Shown piece after piece: positions 43,838 through 53,052 of a stretch of 64,000 nt of DNA. Numbering within the stretch: position 1 is the stretch's first letter; each line of letters begins with the position of its first letter. The notes beneath the pieces were generated by a model, which did not search any database, was not told where the DNA came from, and saw nothing but the letters and a program-made list of their open reading frames with translations. Made by a program: the position numbers and the translations under genes. The DNA comes from Mycobacterium sp. Root135 (GTDB lineage: Bacteria; Actinomycetota; Actinomycetes; Mycobacteriales; Mycobacteriaceae), in contig NZ_LMEZ01000009.1 of the NCBI RefSeq assembly GCF_001426545.1, positions 372,001 to 436,000 on the forward strand, in the 5' to 3' direction.

Positions 43838-44547
43838 CCCAGCAGCGCGGGTAGCCGCTGAAGCAGCCCGGGCAGTGCCGTCGCCGACGTCTCCCGCAAC
43901 GAGATGGTGACCCGAGCCGACAGCGGCGTCTCCTCGGGATTGACCTCGATGACCGGGATGCCCTCGGCGAGCGCCATCTCGGGCAGGCCGGCCGCCGGGT
44001 AGACGACCGCCGACGTGCCGACGACGATCGCGACGTCGGCCCGGCTGACCGCCTCCACCGAACGGTCCCACTCCTCGGACGGCAACGGCTCGCCGAACCA
44101 GACCACGTCGGGCCGAATCAGACCGCCGCAGCCGCACCTCGGAGGGTCGACGGTCTCGACCGGCTCCGGCATCGGCGGCAGCGCGCCGACGTAGGGCACG
44201 TCGCAACGGTCGCAGCGGAAGCTGAACAGGCTGCCGTGCACGTGATGCACCCGCGCACTGCCCGCGCGTTCGTGCAGATCGTCGACGTTCTGGGTGACGA
44301 CGTGCACCTCGGCGCCGTCCTGCCAGGCGGCAACCGCGCGGTGGCCGTCGTTCGGGTGGACGGCCTTCATCATGTAGTGGCGCCACAGGTACCAGGCCCA
44401 CACCTTCTCCGGATGCCGACGCCATCCGTCGGAACTGGAGATTTCATAGGGGTCGACCTTGGCCCACAGACCCGTCTCGACGTCGCGAAACGTGGGGACG
44501 CCGCTCTCCGCGGACATCCCCGCTCCGCTGAGCACCGTCACTCGCAC
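43834..44547 (-). CDS. cobB: NAD-dependent protein deacylase (sirtuin, CobB type)
   Basis: 237 residues, the same length as Rv1151c of M. tuberculosis. GAGMSAESGVPTFRD and TQNVDDLH are the NAD site, H104 in HVHGS is the catalytic base, and C112, C115, C138 and C140 bind zinc. Y53 and R56 (WYLWRHYM) match the class III sirtuin pair that accepts succinyl or malonyl groups, so it is probably a deacetylase and desuccinylase. It is divergent from the GntR gene. Confidence 0.93.
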   Translation of the reverse strand: MRVTVLSGAGMSAESGVPTFRDVETGLWAKVDPYEISSSDGWRRHPEKVWAWYLWRHYMMKAVHPNDGHRAVAAWQDGAEVHVVTQNVDDLHERAGSARVHHVHGSLFSFRCDRCDVPYVGALPPMPEPVETVDPPRCGCGGLIRPDVVWFGEPLPSEEWDRSVEAVSRADVAIVVGTSAVVYPAAGLPEMALAEGIPVIEVNPEETPLSARVTISLRETSATALPGLLQRLPALLG

Positions 44548-44583
44548 GCCACCAAACTAGCCGCTATTTGTGATACTGGGCAC

Positions 44584-44949
44584 GTGGGGGATTTGGGGGA
44601 GTGGGTTCAAGTAGATCCGGACGGGGCCAGGCCGCTGTTCGACCAGTTGCGAACGCAGATCATCGGGGGTGTTCGGGACGGCAGGCTGCCGCCTGGCACC
44701 CGGCTGCCGACCGTTCGTGACCTGGCGCATCAGCTGAACATGGCGGTCAACACGGTCGCGCGCGCATATCGGGAGCTGGAGGCTGCCGGGTTGTTGGAGA
44801 CTCGCGGCAGATTCGGCAGCTTCGTGGCGCGCATCGATCCTGCCGACGCCGCGATGGCGACCGCCGCGCACCAGTTTGCGGCTGCCGCCAAGGCGCTCGG
44901 CGTGTGCAAGGACGATGCGCTGCGCTACGTGGAAACGGCGTTCACCTAG
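44584..44949 (+). CDS. short GntR-family (YtrA-type) regulator
   Basis: 121 residues from GTG 44584, equal in length to Rv1152. The winged HTH is LPTVRDLAHQLNMAVNTVARAYRELEAAGL, and the effector part is only a short helical tail (AAAAKALGVCKDDALRYVETAF), as in YtrA-type members. It is divergent from the sirtuin gene with 36 bases between starts, so both are probably under its control. The 3' end overlaps the methyltransferase end by 4 bases. Confidence 0.88.
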   Translation: MGDLGEWVQVDPDGARPLFDQLRTQIIGGVRDGRLPPGTRLPTVRDLAHQLNMAVNTVARAYRELEAAGLLETRGRFGSFVARIDPADAAMATAAHQFAAAAKALGVCKDDALRYVETAFT

Positions 44950-45767
44950 CCGAATTCGAGCAGGGTGAGCGACGGCCTGACCGGGTCGAGCAACGGGATG
45001 CGCTGCATCCCGGACATCACCGTGTTCAACACACGACCGCGCCCGCGGGGATAGGGAACGTCGTGCACCGCCCGGACGCCGGGCACGAGGTCGACCAGCC
45101 GCGCCGCCTCGGATGGCGACATGCCGAAGGGCATGGCGGGCACGCGGTAGCGCGTCGACGTCCACAGGCCGCCCCGGCGCGCCAGCGCGGCGAACCACGA
45201 CGGCGGCAGGTCGAACATCATCCGGCCGCCGGGGAAGCGTCGCGCGCACTCGGTGATCAGACCCATGGCGTCGACCGGCTGCAGGTACATCAGCAGACCC
45301 TCGGCGGTGATGAACACGCCGTCCGTCGTGTCGACCCGGTCCATCCAGCCGTAGTCCAACGCCGACTGGGCGCAGACGGTCACCCGATCCGACGACGGAA
45401 GCAACTTTTCGCGCAACTGCGTCACCGGCGGGAAATCGACGGTCAGCCAACGGAATTGATGGCCGACGTCGGCGGCGTCGATCCGGTAGAAGCTGGTCTG
45501 CAACCCCTCAGCCAGCGCGACGACGGTCGCCGCGGGATGCACGCGAAGGTAGTCGCGGGTGGCGCGGTCGAACGCCAGCGCCCGCACCGCCATGTCCTGG
45601 CGGCGGGTGTAGCCGAACTTGGCGAAGTCGAACTCGATGGAGTCGACGAGTTGGACCGCCATCGGATCGTCGATGATGCCGTCGGCCCGGCGGGCCTCGT
45701 GTGCTCGGACCTGCAACGTCAGCAGGGCGGTCTCGGAGACTCCGGAGAGGTCGACGTTCGTCTTCAT
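44946..45767 (-). CDS. LCM/TcmP-type SAM-dependent O-methyltransferase (Rv1153c-like)
   Basis: 273 residues. The block VVALAEGLQTSFYRID, the WLTVDFPPV strand and the FITAEGLLMYLQP motif mark the leucine carboxyl methyltransferase-like group, common in mycobacteria. It corresponds in position to Rv1153c (omt). The ATG overlaps the DUF1697 stop as ATGA. A paralogue lies at 46285. Confidence 0.87.
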   Translation of the reverse strand: MKTNVDLSGVSETALLTLQVRAHEARRADGIIDDPMAVQLVDSIEFDFAKFGYTRRQDMAVRALAFDRATRDYLRVHPAATVVALAEGLQTSFYRIDAADVGHQFRWLTVDFPPVTQLREKLLPSSDRVTVCAQSALDYGWMDRVDTTDGVFITAEGLLMYLQPVDAMGLITECARRFPGGRMMFDLPPSWFAALARRGGLWTSTRYRVPAMPFGMSPSEAARLVDLVPGVRAVHDVPYPRGRGRVLNTVMSGMQRIPLLDPVRPSLTLLEFG

Positions 45768-46288
45768 TTCGCGAGCACCTTCTCGATCGTTCGTAGGTTG
45801 CGGGTAGTGGTCGACGACTTGTACCTCTTCTTGCCCATCGTCTTTCCGATGGTGGTGTCCAACGTGCCGCTCTTGGGCACCTGCCAGTACACGACGCCGT
45901 CGCCGCGCTGGATCAACTCGTCCGGCTGGGCGTCGGCGGCCAGTGCCGCGAGCTCTTCGAGCACGTCGGCGTCCGTCACGAAGGTGACGTACGAGTGGCG
46001 GCCGTCGACCTCGCGCTCGAACGGATAGCGCGCCGAGATCTCGGCGACAGTGGTCAGCTCGTAGGCCAGCACCCAGGCGTCGTACCCGAAGGCGTCGCGC
46101 AGCGCCGTCTCCGCCGCGGTGCGGACCGCCCCGACCTTGGCGTCGCTCGTCATCAGCACGTTGCCGCTGGCCAGAATCGTCGCGACGTCGGTGAAGCCGG
46201 CGTCGGTCAGGGCCCGCGCGACGTCGGCCATCTTGAGGTTCACGCCTCCGACGTTGACGCCCCTGAGGAAGGCGACGTACCGCGTCAT
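45764..46288 (-). CDS. DUF1697-family protein
   Basis: 174 residues. The start TRYVAFLRGVNVGGVNLKMADV and the late SGTLDTTIGKTMGKKRYKSST are the DUF1697 hallmarks. Function is unknown. It is coupled by ATGA overlaps both to the upstream methyltransferase paralogue and to the downstream one, so it forms the middle of a three-gene operon. Confidence 0.88.
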   Translation of the reverse strand: MTRYVAFLRGVNVGGVNLKMADVARALTDAGFTDVATILASGNVLMTSDAKVGAVRTAAETALRDAFGYDAWVLAYELTTVAEISARYPFEREVDGRHSYVTFVTDADVLEELAALAADAQPDELIQRGDGVVYWQVPKSGTLDTTIGKTMGKKRYKSSTTTRNLRTIEKVLAK

Positions 46289-47136
46289 CCGAACTCCAGC
46301 AGGGTGATGCTCGGGCGGTTCCTACGCAGCGGCCCGACGTAGTCCGTCACCGAGGCGCCACCCAGCCGCCAGAGTCCCCGACCCGGTGGCAGGGCGACGT
46401 CGCGCGCCGACCGCACGCCGGGGATGGTGCCCGCCAGCGCCAGGGCCTCGTCGGCGGACTGGCCGAACGGCATCGGCGGCGCGATGTAGCGCGACGACAG
46501 CTTCAGACCCTTCAGCGTGCGGGCGCTGAGCCAGCGGGGGATCGAGTCGAACATCATCCGGCCGCCGGGGAAGCGGGCGGCGCAGTCGGCGATCAGGCCG
46601 AGGGCGTCCTCCGGCTCGAGGTACATCAACAACCCCTCGGCGGTGATGAACACGCCGTCGGTCGCGTCGACGCGGTCCATCCAGCTGCGGTCGAGCGCCG
46701 ACTGAGCCAACGCGACGATTCTGTCGTCCGAGGGCAGCAGCTGGTCCCGCAGCTCCATGACCGGCGGTAGATCGATTGAATACCACGTGGTTTCGGCTAG
46801 TACTCCGTGGCGGTCGAGGCGCCAGAAACTGGTCTGCAAACCCTCGGCCAGCGCCACCACCGAAGCCTTTGGGTGCGCGGTCAGATAGTCGCGGGCGGCG
46901 GCGTCGAACGCGACCGCGCGCAGGCCGTGTGACTGATTGGGCTTGCCGAACTTGAGATAGTCGTAGGAGATCGTGTCGAGCAGCGTGACCGCCCACGGAT
47001 CGCGGATCACCCCGTCGGAGCGCTTGGCCTCGCTGCCGCGGTTGTGCAACGTCCACAGCGTGGTGGCGGAGACGCCGTCCAACGCGATCCCGTCGACCTG
47101 GGGCGAGCGGAGCGACGGGGGATCTTCCTGGGTCAT
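46285..47136 (-). CDS. LCM/TcmP-type SAM-dependent O-methyltransferase, paralogue
   Basis: 283 residues from ATG 47136; a longer frame to 47415 reads the promoter. VVALAEGLQTSFWRLD and VFITAEGLLMYLEPEDALGLI nearly repeat the motifs of the 44946 gene, so the two are paralogues separated by a DUF1697 gene. The methyl acceptor is unknown. It is divergent from the Rv1155-like gene. Confidence 0.86.
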   Translation of the reverse strand: MTQEDPPSLRSPQVDGIALDGVSATTLWTLHNRGSEAKRSDGVIRDPWAVTLLDTISYDYLKFGKPNQSHGLRAVAFDAAARDYLTAHPKASVVALAEGLQTSFWRLDRHGVLAETTWYSIDLPPVMELRDQLLPSDDRIVALAQSALDRSWMDRVDATDGVFITAEGLLMYLEPEDALGLIADCAARFPGGRMMFDSIPRWLSARTLKGLKLSSRYIAPPMPFGQSADEALALAGTIPGVRSARDVALPPGRGLWRLGGASVTDYVGPLRRNRPSITLLEFG

Positions 47137-47205
47137 TTGCCCATGGTAGGAGCTGCCGCGGTCGAATCGGACCGCACGCCGCGCCACGGTCGTAGGCTGG
47201 CGAGC

Positions 47206-47652
47206 ATGAGCCGCGACGTGTTCGACGACAAGCTGCTGGCCTTGATCGGCGGCAATTCGCTGGGCGTTCTGGCGACCCTCAAGCGGGACGGCAGACCTCA
47301 GCTGTCGAACGTGTCCTACCACTTCGACGCGCGCGAGTTGACGATCTCGGTGTCGATCACCGAGCCGCGCGCCAAGACCCGCAATCTGCGCCGCGACCCA
47401 CGGGCGTCGATTCACGTCAGCTCCGACGACGGATGGTCGTATGCGGTCGCCGAGGGTGACGCACGCCTGACCCTACCCGCGAGCGACCCGCACGACGACA
47501 CCGTCGAGGGTCTGATTGCGTTGTACCGCAGCATCGCTGGCAAGGATCATCCGGACTGGGACGATTATCGCCGGGCCATGGTCGACGACCGGCGGGTGTT
47601 GATGACGCTGCCGATCTCCCATCTGTACGGCATGCCGCCTGGCATGCGCTGA
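47206..47652 (+). CDS. F420/FMN-binding PNPOx-like protein (Rv1155 orthologue)
   Basis: 148 residues of split-barrel fold. The sequence agrees with Rv1155 along its length (VFDDKLLALIGGN, RAKTRNLRRDPRASIHV, DWDDYRRAMV, LPISHLYGMPPGMR). Rv1155 is known to bind coenzyme F420 and is thought to be an F420-dependent reductase rather than a pyridoxamine oxidase. The ATG at 47206 is preferred over the longer frame. Confidence 0.93.
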   Translation: MSRDVFDDKLLALIGGNSLGVLATLKRDGRPQLSNVSYHFDARELTISVSITEPRAKTRNLRRDPRASIHVSSDDGWSYAVAEGDARLTLPASDPHDDTVEGLIALYRSIAGKDHPDWDDYRRAMVDDRRVLMTLPISHLYGMPPGMR

Positions 47653-47671
47653 CACGCGCTAGTCTCAACGC

Positions 47672-47842
47672 ATGGCCGAGCAACCCGAAGACGACAACAA
47701 GCGCAAGTTCCGCGAGGCGCTCGAGCGCAAGAAGGCCAATGCAGGCGGCGGTTCCGAGCACAAGGACGGCGGACGCAAGCACGGCCCGCGCTCGACCGGC
47801 CCGGCCGAGGCGCATCGGGAGTTCCGCCGCAAGAGCGGCTAA
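47672..47842 (+). CDS. small conserved actinobacterial protein, DUF5302 type
   Basis: 56 residues, highly charged: DDNKRKFREALERKKA followed by a Gly/His/Lys-rich linker and PAEAHREFRRKSG. This size and pattern match the DUF5302 family of small hydrophilic actinobacterial proteins of unknown role. It starts 19 bases after the Rv1155-like stop and overlaps the convergent acyltransferase end by 4 bases. Confidence 0.75.
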   Translation: MAEQPEDDNKRKFREALERKKANAGGGSEHKDGGRKHGPRSTGPAEAHREFRRKSG

Positions 47843-49152
47843 CCCACGCTGGTGTGCGCGACCGGCTTCTCGTTGGCCAGGAAGCGCGCTCCGGTCAGCG
47901 CCGCCAGCACCACCAGGACGTAGTCGAGCCCTTCATCCTTGAGGCCCCACCCGGCCGCGGCGAGTGTCGCCGCGCCCGCGACGCACAACAGGGCGCCGAC
48001 CACGGCACTGCGAAGACCGGGTCGGGCGAGGTGGCCGCCGTCCCACAGCGGCAGCGGATCGTTCTCCAACGGCCGCAGGACCACGAACGAGCCGCACACC
48101 AACACCGCCATCACCGCCACCTGCGCGGCGCTGATCGTCCAGAAGTTCGGCTGCCCCGGCCAGCGTTCCAAGCCCAGGTAGTCGAAGGCCAGGTGAACGG
48201 CCAGCAGCGCGGGCATGTGCCACAGGTACAGCGTCATGGCGCCGCTGTTTGCGATCACGGCCAGCCGCCACACCCGCGGCCGACCCGCCCAGCGGGCGAT
48301 GGCGGGAGCCGCGGCAATTGCGAACGCGCACATCATGATTGCGTGGCCAGTGAGCAACAGTGACGGCGGCATCATGTTCTTCAGCTCTTGGGTGTCGATG
48401 CCGACGAGGCTCAGCTCGTACGGGCCGAACCACACCAGGGCGACGTTGACCGCGAACATCGTCAGTCCAACGGCCAGCGCGGTCCACGCGGTGACCAACC
48501 GTCGCCGGTACGCCACGCCGAACATGCCGGGGATCAACCACGCGACGAGGTTGACGTAGCCCAACGTCGACCACGCGGCATCGTGCACCCTGATGGCGTC
48601 GACGAGTGCGATCAGCGCGTACAGGGCGGTCACGGAGCCGACGAAGCGGGCCGTCGTCGTGATGCGTGCCAGCAGCGGGACGGCGGCGAGGACGACGACG
48701 TAGACGCCGAGGAACCAGAGCAGCTGGATGCTGATTCCGGCGATCGACTCGTACACGCGGGTCGGCAGCAGCGGGCGCAAGACGACCAGCGTCGCCGCCC
48801 AGAACGCGAGATAGTAGAAGACCGGCCGGTAGAGCCGGGTGCATCGCTTCAGCAGCCAACCGCCCCAGCTGCCGCCGGGTTCCCACGAGCCGACCGACGC
48901 CGCCACACCTGCGAAGAAGAACAGCGGCATGATTTGGAAGACCCACGTGAGCGCCTGGAACGCAGGCGACGTGGTGAGCAGGTTGCCCCACGTGAACACG
49001 CCGTCGGCGATCATGCTGGTGGCCATGATCGTGTGGCCGGCGACGACGCCGATCAGCGACGCGATCCGGATCATGTCGAGGGTCCGGTCCCGGTTCGCCG
49101 GGGTGGCCGACTCGATCGCGTCGGCGGTCGGAAATATGCTGGTTACGCCCAT
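47839..49152 (-). CDS. acyltransferase 3 family membrane protein
   Basis: 437 residues with about 10 TM helices. The N-terminal DRTLDMIRIASLIGVVAGHT carries the family's Arg and the catalytic-type His, followed by PLFFFAGVAASVGSW. Such proteins acylate sugars, lipids or peptides on the periplasmic side. No glycosyltransferase is adjacent, so the target cannot be inferred. Confidence 0.83.
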   Translation of the reverse strand: MGVTSIFPTADAIESATPANRDRTLDMIRIASLIGVVAGHTIMATSMIADGVFTWGNLLTTSPAFQALTWVFQIMPLFFFAGVAASVGSWEPGGSWGGWLLKRCTRLYRPVFYYLAFWAATLVVLRPLLPTRVYESIAGISIQLLWFLGVYVVVLAAVPLLARITTTARFVGSVTALYALIALVDAIRVHDAAWSTLGYVNLVAWLIPGMFGVAYRRRLVTAWTALAVGLTMFAVNVALVWFGPYELSLVGIDTQELKNMMPPSLLLTGHAIMMCAFAIAAAPAIARWAGRPRVWRLAVIANSGAMTLYLWHMPALLAVHLAFDYLGLERWPGQPNFWTISAAQVAVMAVLVCGSFVVLRPLENDPLPLWDGGHLARPGLRSAVVGALLCVAGAATLAAAGWGLKDEGLDYVLVVLAALTGARFLANEKPVAHTSVG

Positions 49153-49212
49153 GAACCGAATGTAGGTCCGGAGGGCGTAGGTAGTTTTACCCGACTTTTG
49201 CGGCGATCCGGG

Positions 49213-50964
49213 TCACCATCCGCCGATCCAGCCCTCGAAGATCGCGTCCGGCTCGGCGTCGGGATTCTCGGATCGGCCGACCAGGAAGTCGAAGTCGCAG
49301 CCCTGGTCCGCCTGGAGGACGCGCTCGACGTATATCGAGGCGTACCCGCGGGTGTGACGCGGCGGTCTGGGCGTCAGGTCGGCGCGGCGCGCGGCCAACT
49401 CGTCGTCGGACACCAGCATGTTCAGCGTCCCCGCGCGGGCGTCGAGCGCGACGACGTCGCCGTCGCGCACCAGGGCGAGCGGACCGCCCACCGCTGACTC
49501 CGGGCTGACGTGCAGCACGCAGGTGCCGTATGCGGTGCCGCTCATCCGGGCGTCGGAGATGCGCACCATGTCGGTGACGCCCTCCTTGAGCAGCTTGCTT
49601 GGAATGGGCAGCTGCCCCCACTCCGGCATGCCCGGTGCGCCGCGCGGCCCGGCCGACCGCAGGATCAGCACGGAATCGCGCGTCACCTCCAGGTCGGGGT
49701 CGTCGAACCGTCGCATCAGATCCAACATGTCATCGAAGACCACGGCCGGACCCCGATGCACGAGCAGTTCGGGGCTGGCGGCGCTGCACTTGATCACCGC
49801 GCCACCGGGGGCGAGGTTGCCCCGCACCACCGCGAGGCCGCCCGGCGGCTGGAACGGCGCGTCCAGCGGCGCGATGACCGCCGTCTCGATCGCGGCTGCG
49901 GTCGGAAGGTTGTCGGCAACCGTCTTGCCGGTGACCGTCAGCGCATCGATGTGCAGCAGCGACTCCACCGACTTCATCACCGCCGGTATTCCGCCGGCGT
50001 GGAAGACCTGCTCGACGAGGTGCTCACCGGCGGGCCGCACGTTGACCACCAGCGGCGTGCGCGCCGAGAGCTCGTGAAAGCGGTCCAGCGACAACGGAAC
50101 TCCCACCCGGCCTGCGATGGCTAGCAGGTGCACGATCGCGTTGGTCGACCCGCCGACCGCCAGCATCAGCGTGATCGCGTTGTCGAACGCCTCGGCCGTC
50201 ATGACCTGCGACGGCCGCAGCCGCTCGACGGCCAACCCGACCGCCCGCGCACCGACCTCCTCGGCGACCTGCAGCCGGCGTGAGTCCATCGCGGGGATGG
50301 CCGCGCCGCCGGGCAGGGTCATGCCGAGGCCCTCGACGAGGGTGGCCATCGTGGAGGCGGTGCCCATCTCCGGGCAATGCCCCCGCGACGGGCCCGCCGC
50401 CGCCTCCAGTTGCTCGTACTCGGCCATCGACATTCGGCCGGCCCGCACGTCGTCGATGTACTCCCAGAGGTCGGTACCCACCCCGAGCTGCTTGCCCCGG
50501 AACACCGCGGGCGCGGCAGGCCCGCCGGTCAGCGCGATCGCGGGGACGTCGGCGCTGGCGGCCCCCATCAGCTGTGCGGGGACGGTCTTGTCGCAGCCGC
50601 CGAGCAGGACGACGGCGTCGAAGGGGTAGGCGCGGATGGACTCCTCGACGTCCATCGCCATCAGGTTGCGGAACAGCATGGTGGTCGGCTTCATCAACTG
50701 CTCGCCGAGCGACATGGTGGGGAACTCCAGCGGGAAGCCACCCGCCGCCAGCACGCCGCGCCGCACCGAGTCGGCCAGGCCGCGAAAGTGCATGTTGCAG
50801 TTGACGACTTCGGACCACGAGTTGCAGATGCCGACGATCGGTCTGCCCTCGAACGCCATCCGGGAGAACCCCGACGCCCGCATGGCCGAGCGGTGCACGA
50901 AGCCCGGCACGTCCTTGCCGGCGAACCACTTGGCGCTGCGCAACCCGCCCGGCGGCGTCGTCAC
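49213..50964 (-). CDS. IlvD/Edd-family dehydratase, sugar-acid type
   Basis: 583 residues from GTG 50964. The Fe-S and Mg-binding motifs are GICNSWSEVVNCN (Cys near 47), LLGGCDKTVPA (C124) and GHCPEMGTASTMA (C197), spaced as in arabonate/xylonate dehydratases. CNSWSE is nearer to sugar-acid dehydratases than to IlvD. It should remove water from a dihydroxy acid to give a 2-keto acid. It is the last gene of a leftward run from the APC permease. Confidence 0.88.
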   Translation of the reverse strand: MTTPPGGLRSAKWFAGKDVPGFVHRSAMRASGFSRMAFEGRPIVGICNSWSEVVNCNMHFRGLADSVRRGVLAAGGFPLEFPTMSLGEQLMKPTTMLFRNLMAMDVEESIRAYPFDAVVLLGGCDKTVPAQLMGAASADVPAIALTGGPAAPAVFRGKQLGVGTDLWEYIDDVRAGRMSMAEYEQLEAAAGPSRGHCPEMGTASTMATLVEGLGMTLPGGAAIPAMDSRRLQVAEEVGARAVGLAVERLRPSQVMTAEAFDNAITLMLAVGGSTNAIVHLLAIAGRVGVPLSLDRFHELSARTPLVVNVRPAGEHLVEQVFHAGGIPAVMKSVESLLHIDALTVTGKTVADNLPTAAAIETAVIAPLDAPFQPPGGLAVVRGNLAPGGAVIKCSAASPELLVHRGPAVVFDDMLDLMRRFDDPDLEVTRDSVLILRSAGPRGAPGMPEWGQLPIPSKLLKEGVTDMVRISDARMSGTAYGTCVLHVSPESAVGGPLALVRDGDVVALDARAGTLNMLVSDDELAARRADLTPRPPRHTRGYASIYVERVLQADQGCDFDFLVGRSENPDAEPDAIFEGWIGGW

Positions 50965-50966
50965 GG

Positions 50967-52694
50967 TCAGCGGACCCGGGCCGCGTATGCGGTGACCTTG
51001 CGCAGCGCGGGTTGACGCGCCGCGCGGTAGCCCACCCAGCGTCCAGGTTTCGTCGACATGAGGCCGCCGACGACGCGTTGCTGCCACGGTGCCTTGCGGC
51101 CGCCCGTCCCCTTGGCGGTGCGGACCGGTGCTGCCGTGCCCGACGCGTCGGCGAGGACGGCCTTGGCCGCGTTGTGCCCGTTGGCCCCCATCACCCCACC
51201 GCCGGGGTGGGTGCCCGACCCACAGAGGTAGTAATTACGCACGGGCGTGCGATAATTCGCCAGCTCGGGCAAAGGCCGCGCGCCGAACAGCTGGTCGAGC
51301 ATCATGCTGCCGTGGAAGATGTTGCCGTCGGTGATCAGGTACTCGTGGTCGAGGTCGTCGGGGGTGATGACGACGCGGTCGAGGATGTGCTCACGCAGGT
51401 TTGGCGCGTAGATGAACAGGTCCTCGAGGACGAGGTCCGCCCACTTCTCCTTCTCGGCCGCCCACGTGGTCCCGGTCAGTTCCGACGGCAGCTGCTGGAT
51501 GCCGAGGGTCATGGTGTGCAGTCCGGCGGGGGCGAGTGAGTCGTCGGTCACCGACTGGGTGACCGCCTCGATGACGAAGGTGCTCGGGAAGGTCCCGCGG
51601 CGCTGTGCCTCGTAGGCCTCCTCGAACGCCTCCCGGCTGGGACCGAGCAGTTGATGCCCGTGATGCTGCGGACCCTCCGAGGCGTCCGGGAACGGAAGGT
51701 ATTGCGGCAGTTCGTCGATCAGGAGGTGGATGCGCGCCATCGAACCACGGGTGTCGATGTTTCCGACGTCGCGGACCAGCTTGGCAGGCAGCACCCCGGG
51801 CTCGAGCAGCTTGAGCAGCGACCGCTTGGGGTCGGCGTTGGAGATCACCCTGGCGGCGGTGACGACGGTTCCGTCGGTCAGGCGTACCCCGGTGGCCGTG
51901 CCACGTTCGACGATCACCGTGTCGACCGGGGTCGAGGTGCGGATCGTCGCGCCGTGGTGACGCGCACCGGCGGCCAGTGCCTCGCTGATGGCACCCATCC
52001 CACCGCGGGCCAGGCCGAATTGCCCGAAGTTGCCGTTGAACTCACCCCAGGAGTGGTGCCCGTAGGTGTACGCCGTTCCGGGGGTGGAGGGTCCGCCGAA
52101 GATCGAGACCATGCCGAAGAACGTCAGCATGCTCTTGAGCCGCTCGTCGGTGAAGTAGCGGTCGAGCAGGTCGCGGACCGACAACAGGGTGAACTCGTCG
52201 AACAGCGTCTGCTCACCGGCCGCCTCGAACGCCGCGAACACCTCCGAGCGCTGCGGCGGTGGCGCCAGCAGGTAGGGGGTGACGAGCCCGGCGAAGCGTT
52301 GCAGCCGGACGCCGAAGTCGAGGAAGGCCTGGGCGTCGTCCTTGTTGATCTTCTCCAGCTCGCGCAGCGTGCGGTCGGTCTCCTTCCACATCGTGAACGA
52401 CGTGCCGTCGCGAAACAGGCTGAAGGACAGTGCATCTCCCTGGTAGAGGTCCAGGCCGAATCTGGCCAGCTCGAGCTCGGCGATGATCTCGGGCCGCAGC
52501 AGGCCCGCGATGAACGCACACGACGACCACTTGCTGCCGGGGAACAGTTCCTCGGTGACGCAGGCCCCGCCGACCAGGTCGCGGGCCTCCAGCACCAGCA
52601 CCCGTTGGCCAGCTTTGGCCAAATAGTTGGCGGTGACCAGGCCGTTGTGGCCCGCGCCGATGATGACGGCGTCGTACTCCGGTGTAGCGGTCAT
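50967..52694 (-). CDS. phytoene-desaturase/PYROXD2-like FAD-dependent oxidoreductase
   Basis: 575 residues. The N-terminal VIIGAGHNGLVTANYLAKAG and VLEARDLVGGACVTEE form the FAD site, and the late YYLCGSGTHPGGGVMGANG is typical of the CrtI/PYROXD2 group. No carotenoid genes are nearby, so a carotenoid role is unlikely. It is in an operon with an aldehyde dehydrogenase and a RedY-like protein. Confidence 0.83.
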   Translation of the reverse strand: MTATPEYDAVIIGAGHNGLVTANYLAKAGQRVLVLEARDLVGGACVTEELFPGSKWSSCAFIAGLLRPEIIAELELARFGLDLYQGDALSFSLFRDGTSFTMWKETDRTLRELEKINKDDAQAFLDFGVRLQRFAGLVTPYLLAPPPQRSEVFAAFEAAGEQTLFDEFTLLSVRDLLDRYFTDERLKSMLTFFGMVSIFGGPSTPGTAYTYGHHSWGEFNGNFGQFGLARGGMGAISEALAAGARHHGATIRTSTPVDTVIVERGTATGVRLTDGTVVTAARVISNADPKRSLLKLLEPGVLPAKLVRDVGNIDTRGSMARIHLLIDELPQYLPFPDASEGPQHHGHQLLGPSREAFEEAYEAQRRGTFPSTFVIEAVTQSVTDDSLAPAGLHTMTLGIQQLPSELTGTTWAAEKEKWADLVLEDLFIYAPNLREHILDRVVITPDDLDHEYLITDGNIFHGSMMLDQLFGARPLPELANYRTPVRNYYLCGSGTHPGGGVMGANGHNAAKAVLADASGTAAPVRTAKGTGGRKAPWQQRVVGGLMSTKPGRWVGYRAARQPALRKVTAYAARVR

Positions 52695-52695
52695 G

Positions 52696-53052
52696 TCAGA
52701 TCTCCTGCGGCAGTGTTGTTTTGCGGGTCAGCAGCGTGGCAACGCTGCCCGGCTCGACGAGTTCGTCGAACCTCTGGACCACGGGTTTGAGTTCCGGTGA
52801 CGAGTCGCGGACGCGTTCCCATTCGGGCCACGACGAGACGGTCATGATCTCGACGACGTCGGCGCTCGCCCCTGTGACATCCCCCGTCGCTTCGCTCGCC
52901 CCGTCTGCACCGTCGACGAGGTACACCTCGAACCCGAGGACCACGTCGAACGCCAGGCACGTCGGCCGGTCGAGGTCGGCCGAAAAGCGTTCGAACTGCT
53001 CGGCGGTGACACCGGAACGCAGCCGAAACGTGTTGACCGCGCTGATTGGCAT
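52696..53052 (-). CDS. RedY-like small protein
   Basis: 118 residues with a ferredoxin-like alpha+beta layout (SAVNTFRLRSGVTAEQFERFSADLDRP; LGFEVYLVDG; ADVVEIMTVSSWPEWERV), resembling RedY/dimeric alpha-beta barrel proteins. The start shares a base with the ALDH stop (TGATG), and the oxidoreductase starts one base after its own stop. Function is unknown, possibly handling an intermediate between its neighbours. Confidence 0.65.
   Translation of the reverse strand: MPISAVNTFRLRSGVTAEQFERFSADLDRPTCLAFDVVLGFEVYLVDGADGASEATGDVTGASADVVEIMTVSSWPEWERVRDSSPELKPVVQRFDELVEPGSVATLLTRKTTLPQEI

Noticed and set aside
50967..52694. Carotenoid biosynthesis (phytoene desaturase)
   Set aside because: Only the fold is shared; no phytoene synthase, cyclase or prenyl transferase is present, and the neighbours are amine/aldehyde-type enzymes.
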